This document shows, piece by piece, positions 9,412-18,247 of a stretch of 20,908 nucleotides of DNA (the first letter of the stretch is position 1; each line of letters starts with the position of its first letter). The translations under genes were made by a program, and so were the position numbers. The stretch is from Saccoglossus kowalevskii (lineage: Eukaryota > Hemichordata > Enteropneusta > Harrimaniidae), in NCBI RefSeq assembly GCF_000003605.2, contig NW_003123407.1:142511-163418 (forward strand). Direction: 5' to 3'. Under the pieces are notes generated by a model. That model was not told the DNA's origin. It worked only from the letters and a program-made list of their open reading frames with translations, and searched no databases.

Positions 9412-12400
9412 CTGAAGTATAATTATTAAAAATTATATTAAATATAATTATTGAGAATTACTAGTAATTTTACAAACTGTTACAGGCATTGTTTGGCAAA
9501 CACTAGTGTCCCATGTGGGGGACGATACATTGCGATTATGGAATATAACGAAAATTAGTCTGCAAAATTATCTGTTACACAACCAGCACCAATCACCACA
9601 GTAGAACGACTTAATAATAAACTCAGGATTTATTTAAGCCAGCTGGCAATCCAGAGACTTACAACACGATATCAACGAGTATAGTGTGCTAACATCTGAA
9701 GTATAATTATTAAAAATATATTATAACTAGTAATTTGACAAATTGTTACAGGCATTTTTGTGTAAGTATCCCATACACATACCAGTTGTACATCCACATA
9801 AAGAAATACATGTAAAGGCCAAGGCAGTGTAAGGTATGGTGCAGACAATTCAGTGTAAGGTATGGTGCAGACAATTCAGTGTAAGGTATGGTGCAGACAA
9901 TTCAGTGTAAGGTATGGTGCAGACAATTCAGTGTAAGGTATGGTGCAGACAATTTCTAAATTTTTTGGAGTTAATTTGTTGATGACCTATAATGAATTCT
10001 TTCACTTCTCAATATTGGAAAAATGAAGGCAAACTTTGTTTTGGTGTAATGAAACTAAAACTATACCAAACAAAGATGACAGTAAACAAACTACAACCAT
10101 TGTCAATGTACGATCCAAAATCTTTAATTGTCAAGGAATATAATACTCTTAGAAAAAACTCTTGTTCAATGAAACAGATTTAACAGTTATGTTGAAAAAC
10201 TTGAAAATGAGAAATATGAATAAAACTGATTTTAGATTGTTTTATCAGCTTTTTATATTAAATTGTCTATGTGGGAGCATTGAACACGGGGGCAAGGTAC
10301 TCTCTATTGGTGAAAAATGCAAGACGAGAAGAAGAAAATGTTTCTCGCACTATGGAAACTATTGTTATTCTCACCATTTCATTGGCGAAAATACAAAATT
10401 GACAAGAATACACTTTCTCGCCACTTCAGTGGAGAGACTCCAGATTTTTGTGCTTCAGTGGCAGTGGCAAAAATATAATTTTCGCCATTTCATTGGAGTG
10501 ACTACAAATTCTCACTGTGTCAAAGGTGAAATACAAATTATGTCACTTCATTGGCTAGAATAAATGGCAAGAAATTGTATTCTCGCGAATGAAATGGTAA
10601 GAATAACAAATTCTTCGTGTGTTTGATAGAATAAAATTATGTTAGGGTACAGTCACTGTAGATTTGATTTGGGTTGGATAGAACTTGGCATGATTTGTAA
10701 GATAGCAGAGGTAAGTAAGATAGGGGTAAGTAGTCCTTACCTGTGGGTCCTTTGGATTTCTATGATAGGGGTAAGTAGTCCTTACCTGTGGGTCCCTTGG
10801 ATTTCTATGATAGGGGTAAGTAGTCCTTACCTGTGGGTCCCTTGGATTTCTATGATAGGGGTAAGTCGTCCTTACCTGTGGGTCCCTTGGATTTCTATGA
10901 TAGGGGTAAGTAGTCCTTACCTGTGGGTCCCTTGGATTTCTATGATAGGGGTAAGTAGTCCTTACCTGTGGGTCCCTTGGATTTCTATGATAGGGGTAAG
11001 TAGTCCTTACCTGTGGGTCCCTTGGATTTCTATGATAGGGGTAAGTAGTCCTTACCTGTGGGTCCCTTGGATTTCTTTGACTTGTTAACTGATGCATATT
11101 CTGGTATAGGGGCACTAGTTTCTTGCGGCTCATCATCTATCAATATTAATGTAGAAACGTTATTAACATCGATTTTAAATTGTCACGACTGAATGTGTGA
11201 GTCAAATACGATTACACTCTTCCTTTTATGTATGTATGCATGTATGGTTGTTTGTTAAATTGTTGTGAAATAAAAGTGTATGTATTTTATAAACAGTCAT
11301 AGACATCATCAGAAACACAGACAATAGCAAGACTTCACTTGTATTACTATGTTTTCTCAACTACTGTAAAACATAATGAAATGGCTACATGCCATTTTAG
11401 TCAATTTGACACAATTCATGAATTAACAGATTCTTAATTTAGCTAAGGCCAGGAAAAACAAATTCTCTGTTTCTTGTTTCATGGAATTTTCTGTTTCCAG
11501 GCGATTTTTTTTTTTTTTTTTTTTGAATACTGAGCTAAAATGGGGGAATTTGAGACAAGTGCGAGTACAAGAGCATTTTGGAATGCTTTAGAAAGAAAAA
11601 AACGTTCGAGGCACATAGTTCAAAATGATCCATGCGGAAACGAGAAACAGAGATTTTTTTTTTCTCAGCCTAACTGTGAGAATATACAGGTACTTTATTT
11701 TTAATTAGCAAAATCACTGATAAGTTAAAAACAACATGCTAACTATTTATTTATTTTTTGCTACCATTTTACATCAGGAGCTCACTAATAAGTGATCAGG
11801 AGCTGCAATAAAAAAGCTAAAAGGCCATACCAGGTATTTTGCAGTATACTGTGGATACTTTATTTTCGCTGGAATTAATTAATTTTCGCTGAAAAGGCTT
11901 TTTGGGCATTTTGTATGGAATTTATTTTCACTGATTTTTGATGAGTTTAGTGTGAAATATAGAAAAAAAAAAAGTATATTCGCTGGATTTTATTTTCACG
12001 GAATCATCCCTTCAGCGAAAACAGCAAAAATAAATTCCAAGCGAAAATAAAGTATTCTACAGTATATATGACTTGGTGCACAGCTTAACATCTCAACAAA
12101 TAGAAGCTATGTGAATATATTCAAGATTAGTATGCTATATTTGTTATGCATATCTCATTAATTATGCAAACAAGACCTGCCGAAATAGATGACTTGTTGG
12201 TTTCAGTATCACTTGGTATTTTTGTACATCATATGATCTGCTGTCTGATGAGTAATCAAGAATCACTGAAATCATCTTCCTCCTTGAAAAAGTTTCATAA
12301 ACTTGGGACCACTTCTTTGCATGGTTACCCAGCACATCATAAACCAACTCAAACAAGACTACATGCACAAAAAACCCTCAAATGGTAAAATGACCAATAG

Positions 12401-15400
12401 ACCATTTGCAGGTTTCTGGTGTACACACACAAAATACATTGTTATAGCAACAATAGACTCATTTTAATCAACAGATTAATTATTTTTGAGACTGCATTTT
12501 TCTGAATTTAATAATATTTCAAATCTAACATTTACTTTGCCAAGTCGTGTTGGTGTGGAATACTGATCGATAATTTAAAGACTATTTTAAGGATTATTAC
12601 GTGGCTAGATATGAAACAAAATGGTGGATTTACTTTGACATACTCTGACATAAATATCACATGATACTCAAACCTGCAAATCGTTTATTCACATACAATA
12701 GTTGACCACATAATTATATTTCAAATTGAGCAGCTATTTTTCGAGACCACATGAATTGACAATAATGATGAGACATTTGCTTTCCATAAACACTTGCTCT
12801 CTTAAATCATAACTCGCAAAACTCACCTATTTCACCAGATATTTTCTCATACAATGCACTATTGACCCTGGTCCTTGCTTCTACACCTCTCGTTTTCACC
12901 GAAACACTAATATCCTCCTCTTGCACTGAACTCGTTGGCCTGGTGTTATCTGATGGCAGTGGTGGGGGACTTGTAGGACTAGGTGGCTGCACAGAATTCA
13001 CCACTGAATAGTAATTGGGTTCTTCTGTCACTGCTGTATAAGGATGGGTTGTTTTTTTTCCTTCCCTTTCTTTGATGCTTTCAATACTTTCCCTCACACT
13101 AACCTGAATAATGTTATGAATAGACATATAAGTTTACGGCAAACTGTTCAATTTTCACTGCTACAAATCGTCATGATTTGATAGTTTAAAGCGAGAGGTT
13201 CGTCACATGTGCACGCGCGGGAATTGAGTCCCAATCGATGATAACAACACATGCTAAAAATTGACACGCTATGGCCATCTGACGCATGTGCAGGTGACGA
13301 CTCCCTTGCTTTAATGGCATTTATGCACACAAATATTTAAATACTGTAAAATACTTTATTTTAGCTGGAATTAATTTTCATTTAAAAAGACCTTTTGGGT
13401 ATTTTGTACGGAATTTATATTCACTGATTTTAGTTGAGTTGAATGTAAAATATAGGAAAAAGGATATATTTGCTGGATTTTATTTTCACTGAATCATTCC
13501 TTCAGCGAAAATAGCAAAAATTAATTCCAAGCAAAAATTAAATATTTAACAGCACTGACATTTTAGGTTCTACAAAATATTACAATTTTCAGAGATGCAT
13601 AAACATTTTCGGCTCATGAAATTAAAGTATCGATATATACAAGAAGCCTGCTGAAAGATGTAACTTCACTGTTTGATCCAATAACATAGCAGCTAAACAT
13701 AATAAACACATAACAAATATCTATGTGAAATTTAGGAATATAAAGAAAAAAAATTAATCACATTAAATAAAATCAAGAGCAGTGTGCTCTCTATGCCAAG
13801 ATTCTTTGTAGTGTAACTTGTTATGCTTTCATGAAATGAAATTCACATTTTATAAAAATATGTGAAAAACAAAGGAAAGACAGAAAATCTTCTGACAGCC
13901 ATGTATCATCTTTATTTTTATTAACCTTTTCACCACCAGATTTTTCTCGCCCAAATTTGTCCGCACTTTTTTCTTATATTATTCAATATTTCTAGAAATG
14001 AACCCTAATTTATGAGCCAACAGACAAAATTTGAGACAATTTTCAGTTTTTACTAAAAAAAAATTTGCTATTTTTGTCCCAATTTTCTGATGGAAAATGC
14101 AGACTATAAATGGGACAGTTTTGTGATGGAAAGAGGGAACTGGTCGTGAAAAGATTGAGAACCCAAGCAGTCACCAAACTGACCCAACTTGTTTTTTGAC
14201 ACTCCATCTTGACTTCAATCCTGCACGCTATAAATGCTTTGTTCTTTATGTTGACATGCCAAAATAAAGAAGAAAAAAATCATTTATTCTCACCTGCGTG
14301 TAATTTGGTTCTTCCTGAGAACTAGCGGACTGTGACGAAGATGTCACCATGGGTAACGGTTGCTGTGGTAACATTCTTGATGTGGCACTAGCAGATCCTG
14401 TACTTGACTGTGATGCCGTTCTAAATAATTAGGTTAGTTTTTAATTTAGTGAGATATAAAACATTGACAAATGAGAACAGCATGGTCACCTTTCATCCAA
14501 TATCATTTGTTCTATAAAATGACATCACTTAGCATTATGTCATATGAAAATTTGGACAGACAAAAGAGTAAATAAAAATAGCAACAGACAAAATAATAGT
14601 TATTTTTCAGGCAATAAGTTTCCCTGGAATTCACAACAAATTATCGAAATGACACAGTAAAATCACAAATTTGAACTCAAATTACTTTATTTCCTGGCTC
14701 ACATCGAAAGGCCGATCTTTGACAGGAGAATATTGCGTTTGAATACCTTTACTTAATAAAAATTGCCTATCATGAAATGTGTACAGCACATTATTAAGCA
14801 TGGAAATGTCCCCCAAAATACTTTCGTGTTTGTTGAATCCCACGTGATGTTTGTTGCCACTATGATGCTATGACCTTTGTTTGTCCTGTTTTGACGTTTG
14901 ATTTCACGCATAACTCAGGATCTCGCAGGGAATGGAAATGGTTTATTGGGAACCAATGTTGTTCGAATCAACAACTGAGTTAGGTTGCATAGTTGTCTTT
15001 TAGAATTTAGTAAAATCTTTATTTATGAACAACTACAGATCAAAACGATATCAAATGTCCTTCATATCACCCATAAAATAATACTTCATCACTGCAGGGC
15101 ACAACTTATAGGAAAGATGCCTGTACCTGTCTCCTCTGCGCGAGGTCCCCGGTGAATCCATATCTAAATCAGGGGCTTTCTGGGGCACTGGTGGAGGAGC
15201 ACCATCACCATCACTAACACTACTGTACAAACTATCGGATGTGGAAGAATCTCGTTTCTTCGTATCTGCTTTCATTTTCGAAGTACGATCCTTGTTTACC
15301 TGGACGGATATAAAGATGCATATCATGAATTACCTTGTAAATTATGATGCAAATAAGTTAATTATTGTGTATGATTTAAAAAAAAACTAATTAACCAGGT

Positions 15401-16726
15401 TTAGGCATTATTAAAATATAACTTATTTTGATCACAGACATACCATTGTCATTTATGTAAGTGACTGTACTACTAATAGAGCAAATACAGTATTGTATAC
15501 TGGATCATTAAAATATAACTTATTTTGACCATGGACACACCACTGTCATTTACGTAAGTGACTGCACTACTAATAGAGCAAATACAGTAATGTATACTGG
15601 ATCATTAAAATATAACTTATTTTGACCATAGACACACCACTGTCATTTACGTAAGTGACTGCACTACTAATAGAGCAAATACAGTATTGTATACTGGATC
15701 ATTAAAATATAACTTATTTTGACCATGGACACACCACTGTCATTTACGTAAGTGACTGCACTACTAATAGAGCAAATACAGTAATGTATACTGGATCATT
15801 AAAATATAACTTATTTTGACCATAGACACACCACTGTCATTTACGTAAGTGACTGCACTACTAATAGAGCAAATACAGTATTGTATACTGGATCATTAAA
15901 TTATGACTTATTTTGATCATAGACACACCACTGTTATTTACCTGAGTGACTGCACTACTAATAGAGCAAATACAATATTGTATATTGGATTATTAAAATA
16001 TGACTTATTTTGACCAGACACACCACTGTCACTGTCATTTTGTGCTACTAATATTTCAAATACGATATATGCGTAAAGCATTGGAGTGTACTGGATATTT
16101 CTCATTTCATGCTAAGATAATTTTTGTTCACTATCATATGGTAAGTACACTGACAAAAGCAGAGTACCATATCTAAACACATTGAAACCAGTATTAGTCA
16201 TATTTTCTTACCTTAGCATAAGAGTCATTTGGTATTGCCGTGTAAAATGTATCATCTTCTGCACCTCCAATAGCTCCCTCTGCCTCTGCCTCTTCCTCTT
16301 CCTCTCCTACCAACTTAATTCTCTCATAGTTAGGAAGATCTTTTGCGTCCTCTGAATTCTTGCTGGCATTTTTGATTTTTGAGTAGTTTGGATCTTTTAA
16401 TTTTGAGTAACCAGTGACTTCTTTATCCACTGATGCGTAGGTATCATCATCATCGTCATCATCTGCAGCTGGTGGTGTCATCGGAGGTGGCTGGGGGAGC
16501 CTTCTTTCAATGGGCTCCTTAACTCCTTGTTTATTATTCATCTGAGTGCTATCATGACTTGAAGTACTGACTTGACTGCTTGGCCTTGGTACTTCAAGAT
16601 TGTGGTTATCTAGGGTATTGCTCTTTCTGGTCGGCCCATCTGCCTTGTCATTCTCTATTTCTGAGGAGCTTTCACATTTTTTGAGGGAGTTCTTCAACTG
16701 CTCCATGGTAACTTTCTCACCACTAC
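9050..16726 (-). CDS. PAG1: PAG1/Cbp-like Csk-binding adaptor, spliced, 5' end missing
   Basis: Six exons (16726-16212, 15299-15127, 14420-14294, 13103-12827, 11136-11056, 9411-9050) all have GT-AG borders and join in frame; the intron phases are 0, 2, 0, 1, 1. Counting from the ATG at 16706 (context ACCATGG) gives 504 residues; human PAG1 is about 430. Seen: 17 tyrosines (90, 100, 108, 127, 155, 163, 190, 263, 287, 296, 297, 350, 371, 390, 426, 440, 481), every one with V/I/L at +3; proline-rich stretches at about 70-79, 199-206 (APPPVPQK, a class II SH3 ligand) and 305-315; acidic runs at 82-88, 135-142 and 489-496. Known of the family: PAG1 is a raft transmembrane adaptor. Once phosphorylated by Src kinases it binds the Csk SH2 domain through a YSSVNK-type site, and it ends in DYxAI and YxSI motifs. 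The same order is seen here: LYSKVNK, GYQAIDELN, then TYQTI. Inferred: a Csk-recruiting brake on Src-family signalling. The transmembrane exon is not in view. LAX- or LIME-like adaptors are the alternative, but the C-terminal layout favours PAG. Confidence 0.75.
9634..9695 (-). other. Possible alternative terminal exon from a duplicated acceptor
   Basis: The exon F acceptor and its first bases (9397-9490 region) are duplicated at 9675-9757 inside the last intron. Splicing exon E to this copy (CTTCAG before 9695) keeps phase 1 and gives DVSTLYSLI plus nine more residues, then TAA at 9636-9634. The isoform would lose the DYSRI, GYQAI and TYQTI motifs but keep one YxxI. No transcript evidence is available here. 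Confidence 0.35.
9825..9954. repeat. 26-bp minisatellite, five units
   Basis: Five essentially perfect copies of a 26-bp unit starting CAGTGTAAGGTATGGTGCAG, at 9825, 9851, 9877, 9903 and 9929, inside the last intron of the PAG-like gene. Confidence 0.95.
10300..10625. repeat. Degenerate interspersed repeat of a TTCTCGCCATTTCATTGG motif
   Basis: Variants of TTCTCGCCATTTCATTGG followed by GAGAATACAAA-like sequence recur here at irregular spacing, at least once in inverted form (CGAATGAAATGG at about 10586). The 133-codon plus-strand frame over it is a by-product of the repeat, not a gene. Confidence 0.55.
10721..11080 (-). repeat. 45-bp minisatellite of eight units carrying the exon E splice donor
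   Basis: Eight head-to-tail 45-bp units (10721, 10766, 10811, 10856, 10901, 10946, 10991, 11036), nearly identical. Unit 4 has one base change, unit 1 one, and unit 8 has the T/A change that removes the stop. On the minus strand each holds CACAG|GTAAGG, a consensus 5' splice site, inside a short inverted repeat (GTAAG...CTTAC). 45 is a multiple of 3, so both strands show long repetitive open frames that are not genes. Confidence 0.97.
11056..11136 (-). CDS. PAG1: PAG-like exon E, ending in the first unit of a 45-bp repeat
   Basis: Acceptor TATTGATAG before 11136 and donor CACAG|GTAAGG after 11056; phase 1 in and phase 1 out. It encodes DDEPQETSAPIPEYASVNK followed by a lysine-rich SKKSKGPT. 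EYASVNK resembles the PAG YASV/YSSVNK class of Csk-type site. The last 25 bases belong to the first (11036-11080) of eight 45-bp repeat units. In this unit the codon is AAG (Lys); in the seven downstream units the same codon is TAG (stop). Confidence 0.78.
11137..12826 (-). other. Intron D-E of the PAG-like gene
   Basis: Contains family B copy 3 (11847-12064), a long T-run at about 11504-11524, and otherwise plain AT-rich sequence. The short overlapping frames near 12146-12388 on both strands show no coding features. Confidence 0.6.
11847..12064 (+). mobile_element. TIR element, family B copy 3, 218 bp
   Basis: Ends TACTGTGGATACTTTATTTT and GAAAATAAAGTATTCTACAG. Fullest copy in the window, with CGCTGGAATTAATT sub-terminal repeats and the core TGTATGGAATTTATTTTCAC. 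Confidence 0.9.
12827..13103 (-). CDS. PAG1: PAG-like exon D
   Basis: Acceptor ATTATTCAG before 13103 and donor ATAG|GTGAGT after 12827; phase 0 in, phase 1 out. It supplies the Val completing NYTQV, then PYTAV, the overlapping pair NYYSVV (both tyrosines have Val at +3), the proline stretch PSPTSPPPLP and, near the end, ALYEKI. Confidence 0.8.
13185..13314. mobile_element. TIR element, family H copy 1, about 130 bp
   Basis: TTTAAAGCGAGAGGTTCGTC at the left mirrors GACGACTCCCTTGCTTTAA at the right, followed inward by CATGTGCACGC-type sequence on both sides. CpG-rich ends stand out from the AT-rich intron. Confidence 0.7.
13342..13553 (+). mobile_element. TIR element, family B copy 4, about 212 bp
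   Basis: Begins TACTGTAAAATACTTTATTT and ends TTAAATATTTAACAGCA (right TIR decayed). Orientation and interior as copy 3. Confidence 0.88.
13922..14157 (-). mobile_element. TIR element, family E copy 3, about 236 bp
   Basis: TAACCTTTTCACCACCAG at the left, a decayed GGTCGTGAAAAGATT at the right. The interior reads as the reverse complement of copies 1 and 2 (GAACCCTAATTTATGAGCCA, GCAGACTATAAA). Confidence 0.88.
14294..14420 (-). CDS. PAG1: PAG-like exon C
   Basis: Acceptor TTATTTAG before 14420 and donor CGCAG|GTGAGA after 14294. It enters in phase 2 (AG|A, Arg) and leaves in phase 0. It is rich in Ser, Thr and Gln, with one tyrosine, EEPNYTQ. That motif is cut by the intron exactly before its +3 valine, which opens the next exon. 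Too short to be noticed as a reading frame by length alone. Confidence 0.75.
14421..15126 (-). other. Intron B-C of the PAG-like gene
   Basis: About 700 bases with standard splice borders. No repeat family or extra exon recognised. Confidence 0.6.
15127..15299 (-). CDS. PAG1: PAG-like exon B
   Basis: Acceptor TCCGTCCAG before 15299 and donor GACAG|GTACAG after 15127; phase 0 in, phase 2 out. Its first codon (Val) completes the SYAKVNK motif begun in the previous exon. It contains LYSSV and the SH3 ligand APPPVPQK, which closely resembles the APPPVP stretch known in vertebrate PAG1. Confidence 0.8.
15410..16065. repeat. 97-bp tandem array in intron A-B, with a 194-bp higher-order unit
   Basis: Units begin at 15410, 15507, 15604, 15701, 15798 and 15895, exactly 97 bp apart, with a decayed seventh from 15992. 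Units 2+3 are identical to 4+5 (units 2 and 4 share CCATGG/GTAATG, units 3 and 5 CCATAG/GTATTG), so a 194-bp dimer was duplicated recently. Outer units are more diverged. Each core unit has a TTTACGTAA palindrome. Confidence 0.95.
16212..16726 (-). CDS. PAG1: PAG-like exon A (first visible exon)
   Basis: Acceptor AAAACAG at 16727 and donor AAG|GTAAGA at 16212/16211. The exon enters in phase 1 and leaves in phase 0. It carries TYASVDK, GYSKL, NYSKI, NYERI and FYTAI, and the first three residues of a SYAK|V motif that is completed by the next exon. RRLPQPPPMTPP is a likely SH3-binding stretch. The pyrimidine tract before the acceptor is weak and the frame stays open upstream to about 16916, so the exon could begin further upstream. 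The ATG at 16706 has a strong Kozak context and could start a soluble isoform. Confidence 0.75.
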
Positions 16727-16968
16727 CTGTTTTGGACTTAAATTCAAAGATTTTATGTTTGTAAATAAATTGAAATCTATCAAAACTAAAAACTAGAGAA
16801 AGTAAAATTTTTCTCTGGTTCTTTATATCTTTGCTCTGATTTTTGCATGACTTTAGAGTAGCACTGTTGTCAAAACTGCACATTCTACTCGTATAATTAT
16901 CTTGTTTTTTGGACAAGCTTTACGTACATCTCGTACACTATTCAGTTTGTCAAAATGAAATAAACTTA

Positions 16969-17277
16969 ATTAAATGGCAGTGGTTGCCGCGCTGCGCATG
17001 TGCGACATTTGTGTTGATAAACATTGATTTTCCCACAATCCAATGTGCTCTTCTAATGAAAATCACAAGTATGAGGTTTGACCTGGGCGTGACCTGCTCT
17101 AATTACCGCCGGTGACTTCTTTGATACCTTCCAAGCACCTAATAATTACCTAATTAAAGTTTAGTAACGTCTCAGTTTGTACTCGTTGATCTGCGCAATA
17201 GTCAAAGTCACCATCTTCATTTATGCAAGACCCGTATATCTCGCGCATGCGAGGCGTGACGACTACCATCCTTTAAT
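16969..17277. mobile_element. TIR element, family H copy 2, about 309 bp
   Basis: Left end ATTAAATGGCAGTGG... with GCGCATGTGCG; right end CGCGCATGCGAGGCGTGACG and ...CTTTAAT. The right end closely matches that of the 13185-13314 element (GTGACGACT...CTTTAAT). It lies about 240 bp upstream of exon A and brings NRF1-like GCGCATGCG sites. Confidence 0.55.
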
Positions 17278-17810
17278 TGTCACAAAAAAAACATTTTTTC
17301 TGACCAAGCATGCCACATTGCTTTAATGCTTTATCTTTTAAATGTACAACTGACTTATATCAGAATCTAAATAATGGCCGCTATCAATAAAATAATGTAA
17401 ACATTTTTTTTCGTGTGTGTGAACCTTTCGTATACACATGCACAGTTCTGATGGCAGTGTTGCTTTAAAGTCACTACTTACATGACAACATCTTGAATGT
17501 GTAAACTTAGATTTGAGATTGAACTTCATCAATGTGCCCTCTATAATGATATGATGTGCCATTGAAGCACATTATTTGTTGTGATGCAACCTTAATGTAG
17601 TTATGCTAATTTACATTGATATAGTGATCTTGAAAAACATCTTTAGAAATTGTAATTTGGTAACTTGAATACAAAGGAACTCAGAATCCACAATAATTTT
17701 ATTTGCGCCTTATTAAAAGTCACATAAAATTTTATTTAAGAATTATAAAGTTTGAACATGAATTGTTTGAGCATGTCAGAGATAAGGCTCCACGCTGCAA
17801 TCGCTAAAAC

Positions 17811-18247
17811 AAAATGGTCACCAGTCGACCATTTTAAGTACAATCTGTCCAACAAAATGACATGTACCAAGGTCTAACAATGTTTAATGTACATACTAAA
17901 TTTGAACAAAATCTGTACATGCAAGACCGAGATCCAGATCAAGAATTGTAGGAATGCCTGATTTTAAAGAAAGAAAATGGCCATCAATTGGCAATTTTGA
18001 AACCGATCTGAAAAACAAACAAAAAGTACATCAAGGGTCCCATAATGTCTGATGTTTTATAACAAGTTTCAAGAAAATATGACCATACACAACTGAGATC
18101 CAGTTCCGAAATGGCAGGAATGCTTAATTTTGATGAATTTTTAGCACAAAAAATGGCCGCTATTCAACCATAATGAAACAAATGGATGTGCATATGTATC
18201 CCAAGATGCATGAAGTTTTAATGTAAAGTTGCATGCCCATAACTAGG
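17811..18247. repeat. Diverged tandem repeat, units of about 163-176 bp
   Basis: Units begin with AAAATGG(T/C)C at 17811, 17974 and 18150 and share GAGATCCAG, GG(C)AGGAATGC and CTGATTTT/CTTAATTTTGA blocks. Units 1 and 2 start with a palindrome (in unit 1, AAAATGGTC ... GACCATTTT). Confidence 0.65.

Larger units (their letters stand above)
13104..14293 (-). other. Intron C-D of the PAG-like gene
   Basis: Packed with three small elements: 13185-13314, 13342-13553 and 13922-14157. The remainder is AT-rich and shows no exon. Confidence 0.6.

Noticed and set aside
10162-10563. 133-codon plus-strand frame
   Set aside because: Lies across a degenerate interspersed repeat within the last intron; no domain or codon pattern supports it.
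10721-11080. CRISPR-like regular array
   Set aside because: Units are head-to-tail with no unique spacers, in a spliced eukaryotic gene.
10639-11136. Long repetitive open frames on both strands (149 and 164 codons)
   Set aside because: They are produced by a 45-bp repeat whose length is a multiple of three; the true exon uses a different frame and ends at the first donor.
14960-14970. GTTCGAATC, a tRNA T-loop-like motif
   Set aside because: No acceptor stem, anticodon arm or D-arm could be folded around it.
15410-16065. GTAAGT and TACTAAT in the 97-bp units as a series of cryptic plus-strand introns
   Set aside because: They are on the strand opposite to the gene and are simply repeated with the unit.
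16727-16916. N-terminal extension of exon A
   Set aside because: The frame is open but composition is intron-like, the far start is not ATG, and an acceptor in the expected phase lies at 16727. It is left open as an alternative.
17482-17562. Minus-strand exon candidate ending at a GTAAGT donor
   Set aside because: Ends in phase 0 rather than the phase 1 needed by exon A and has no membrane segment.
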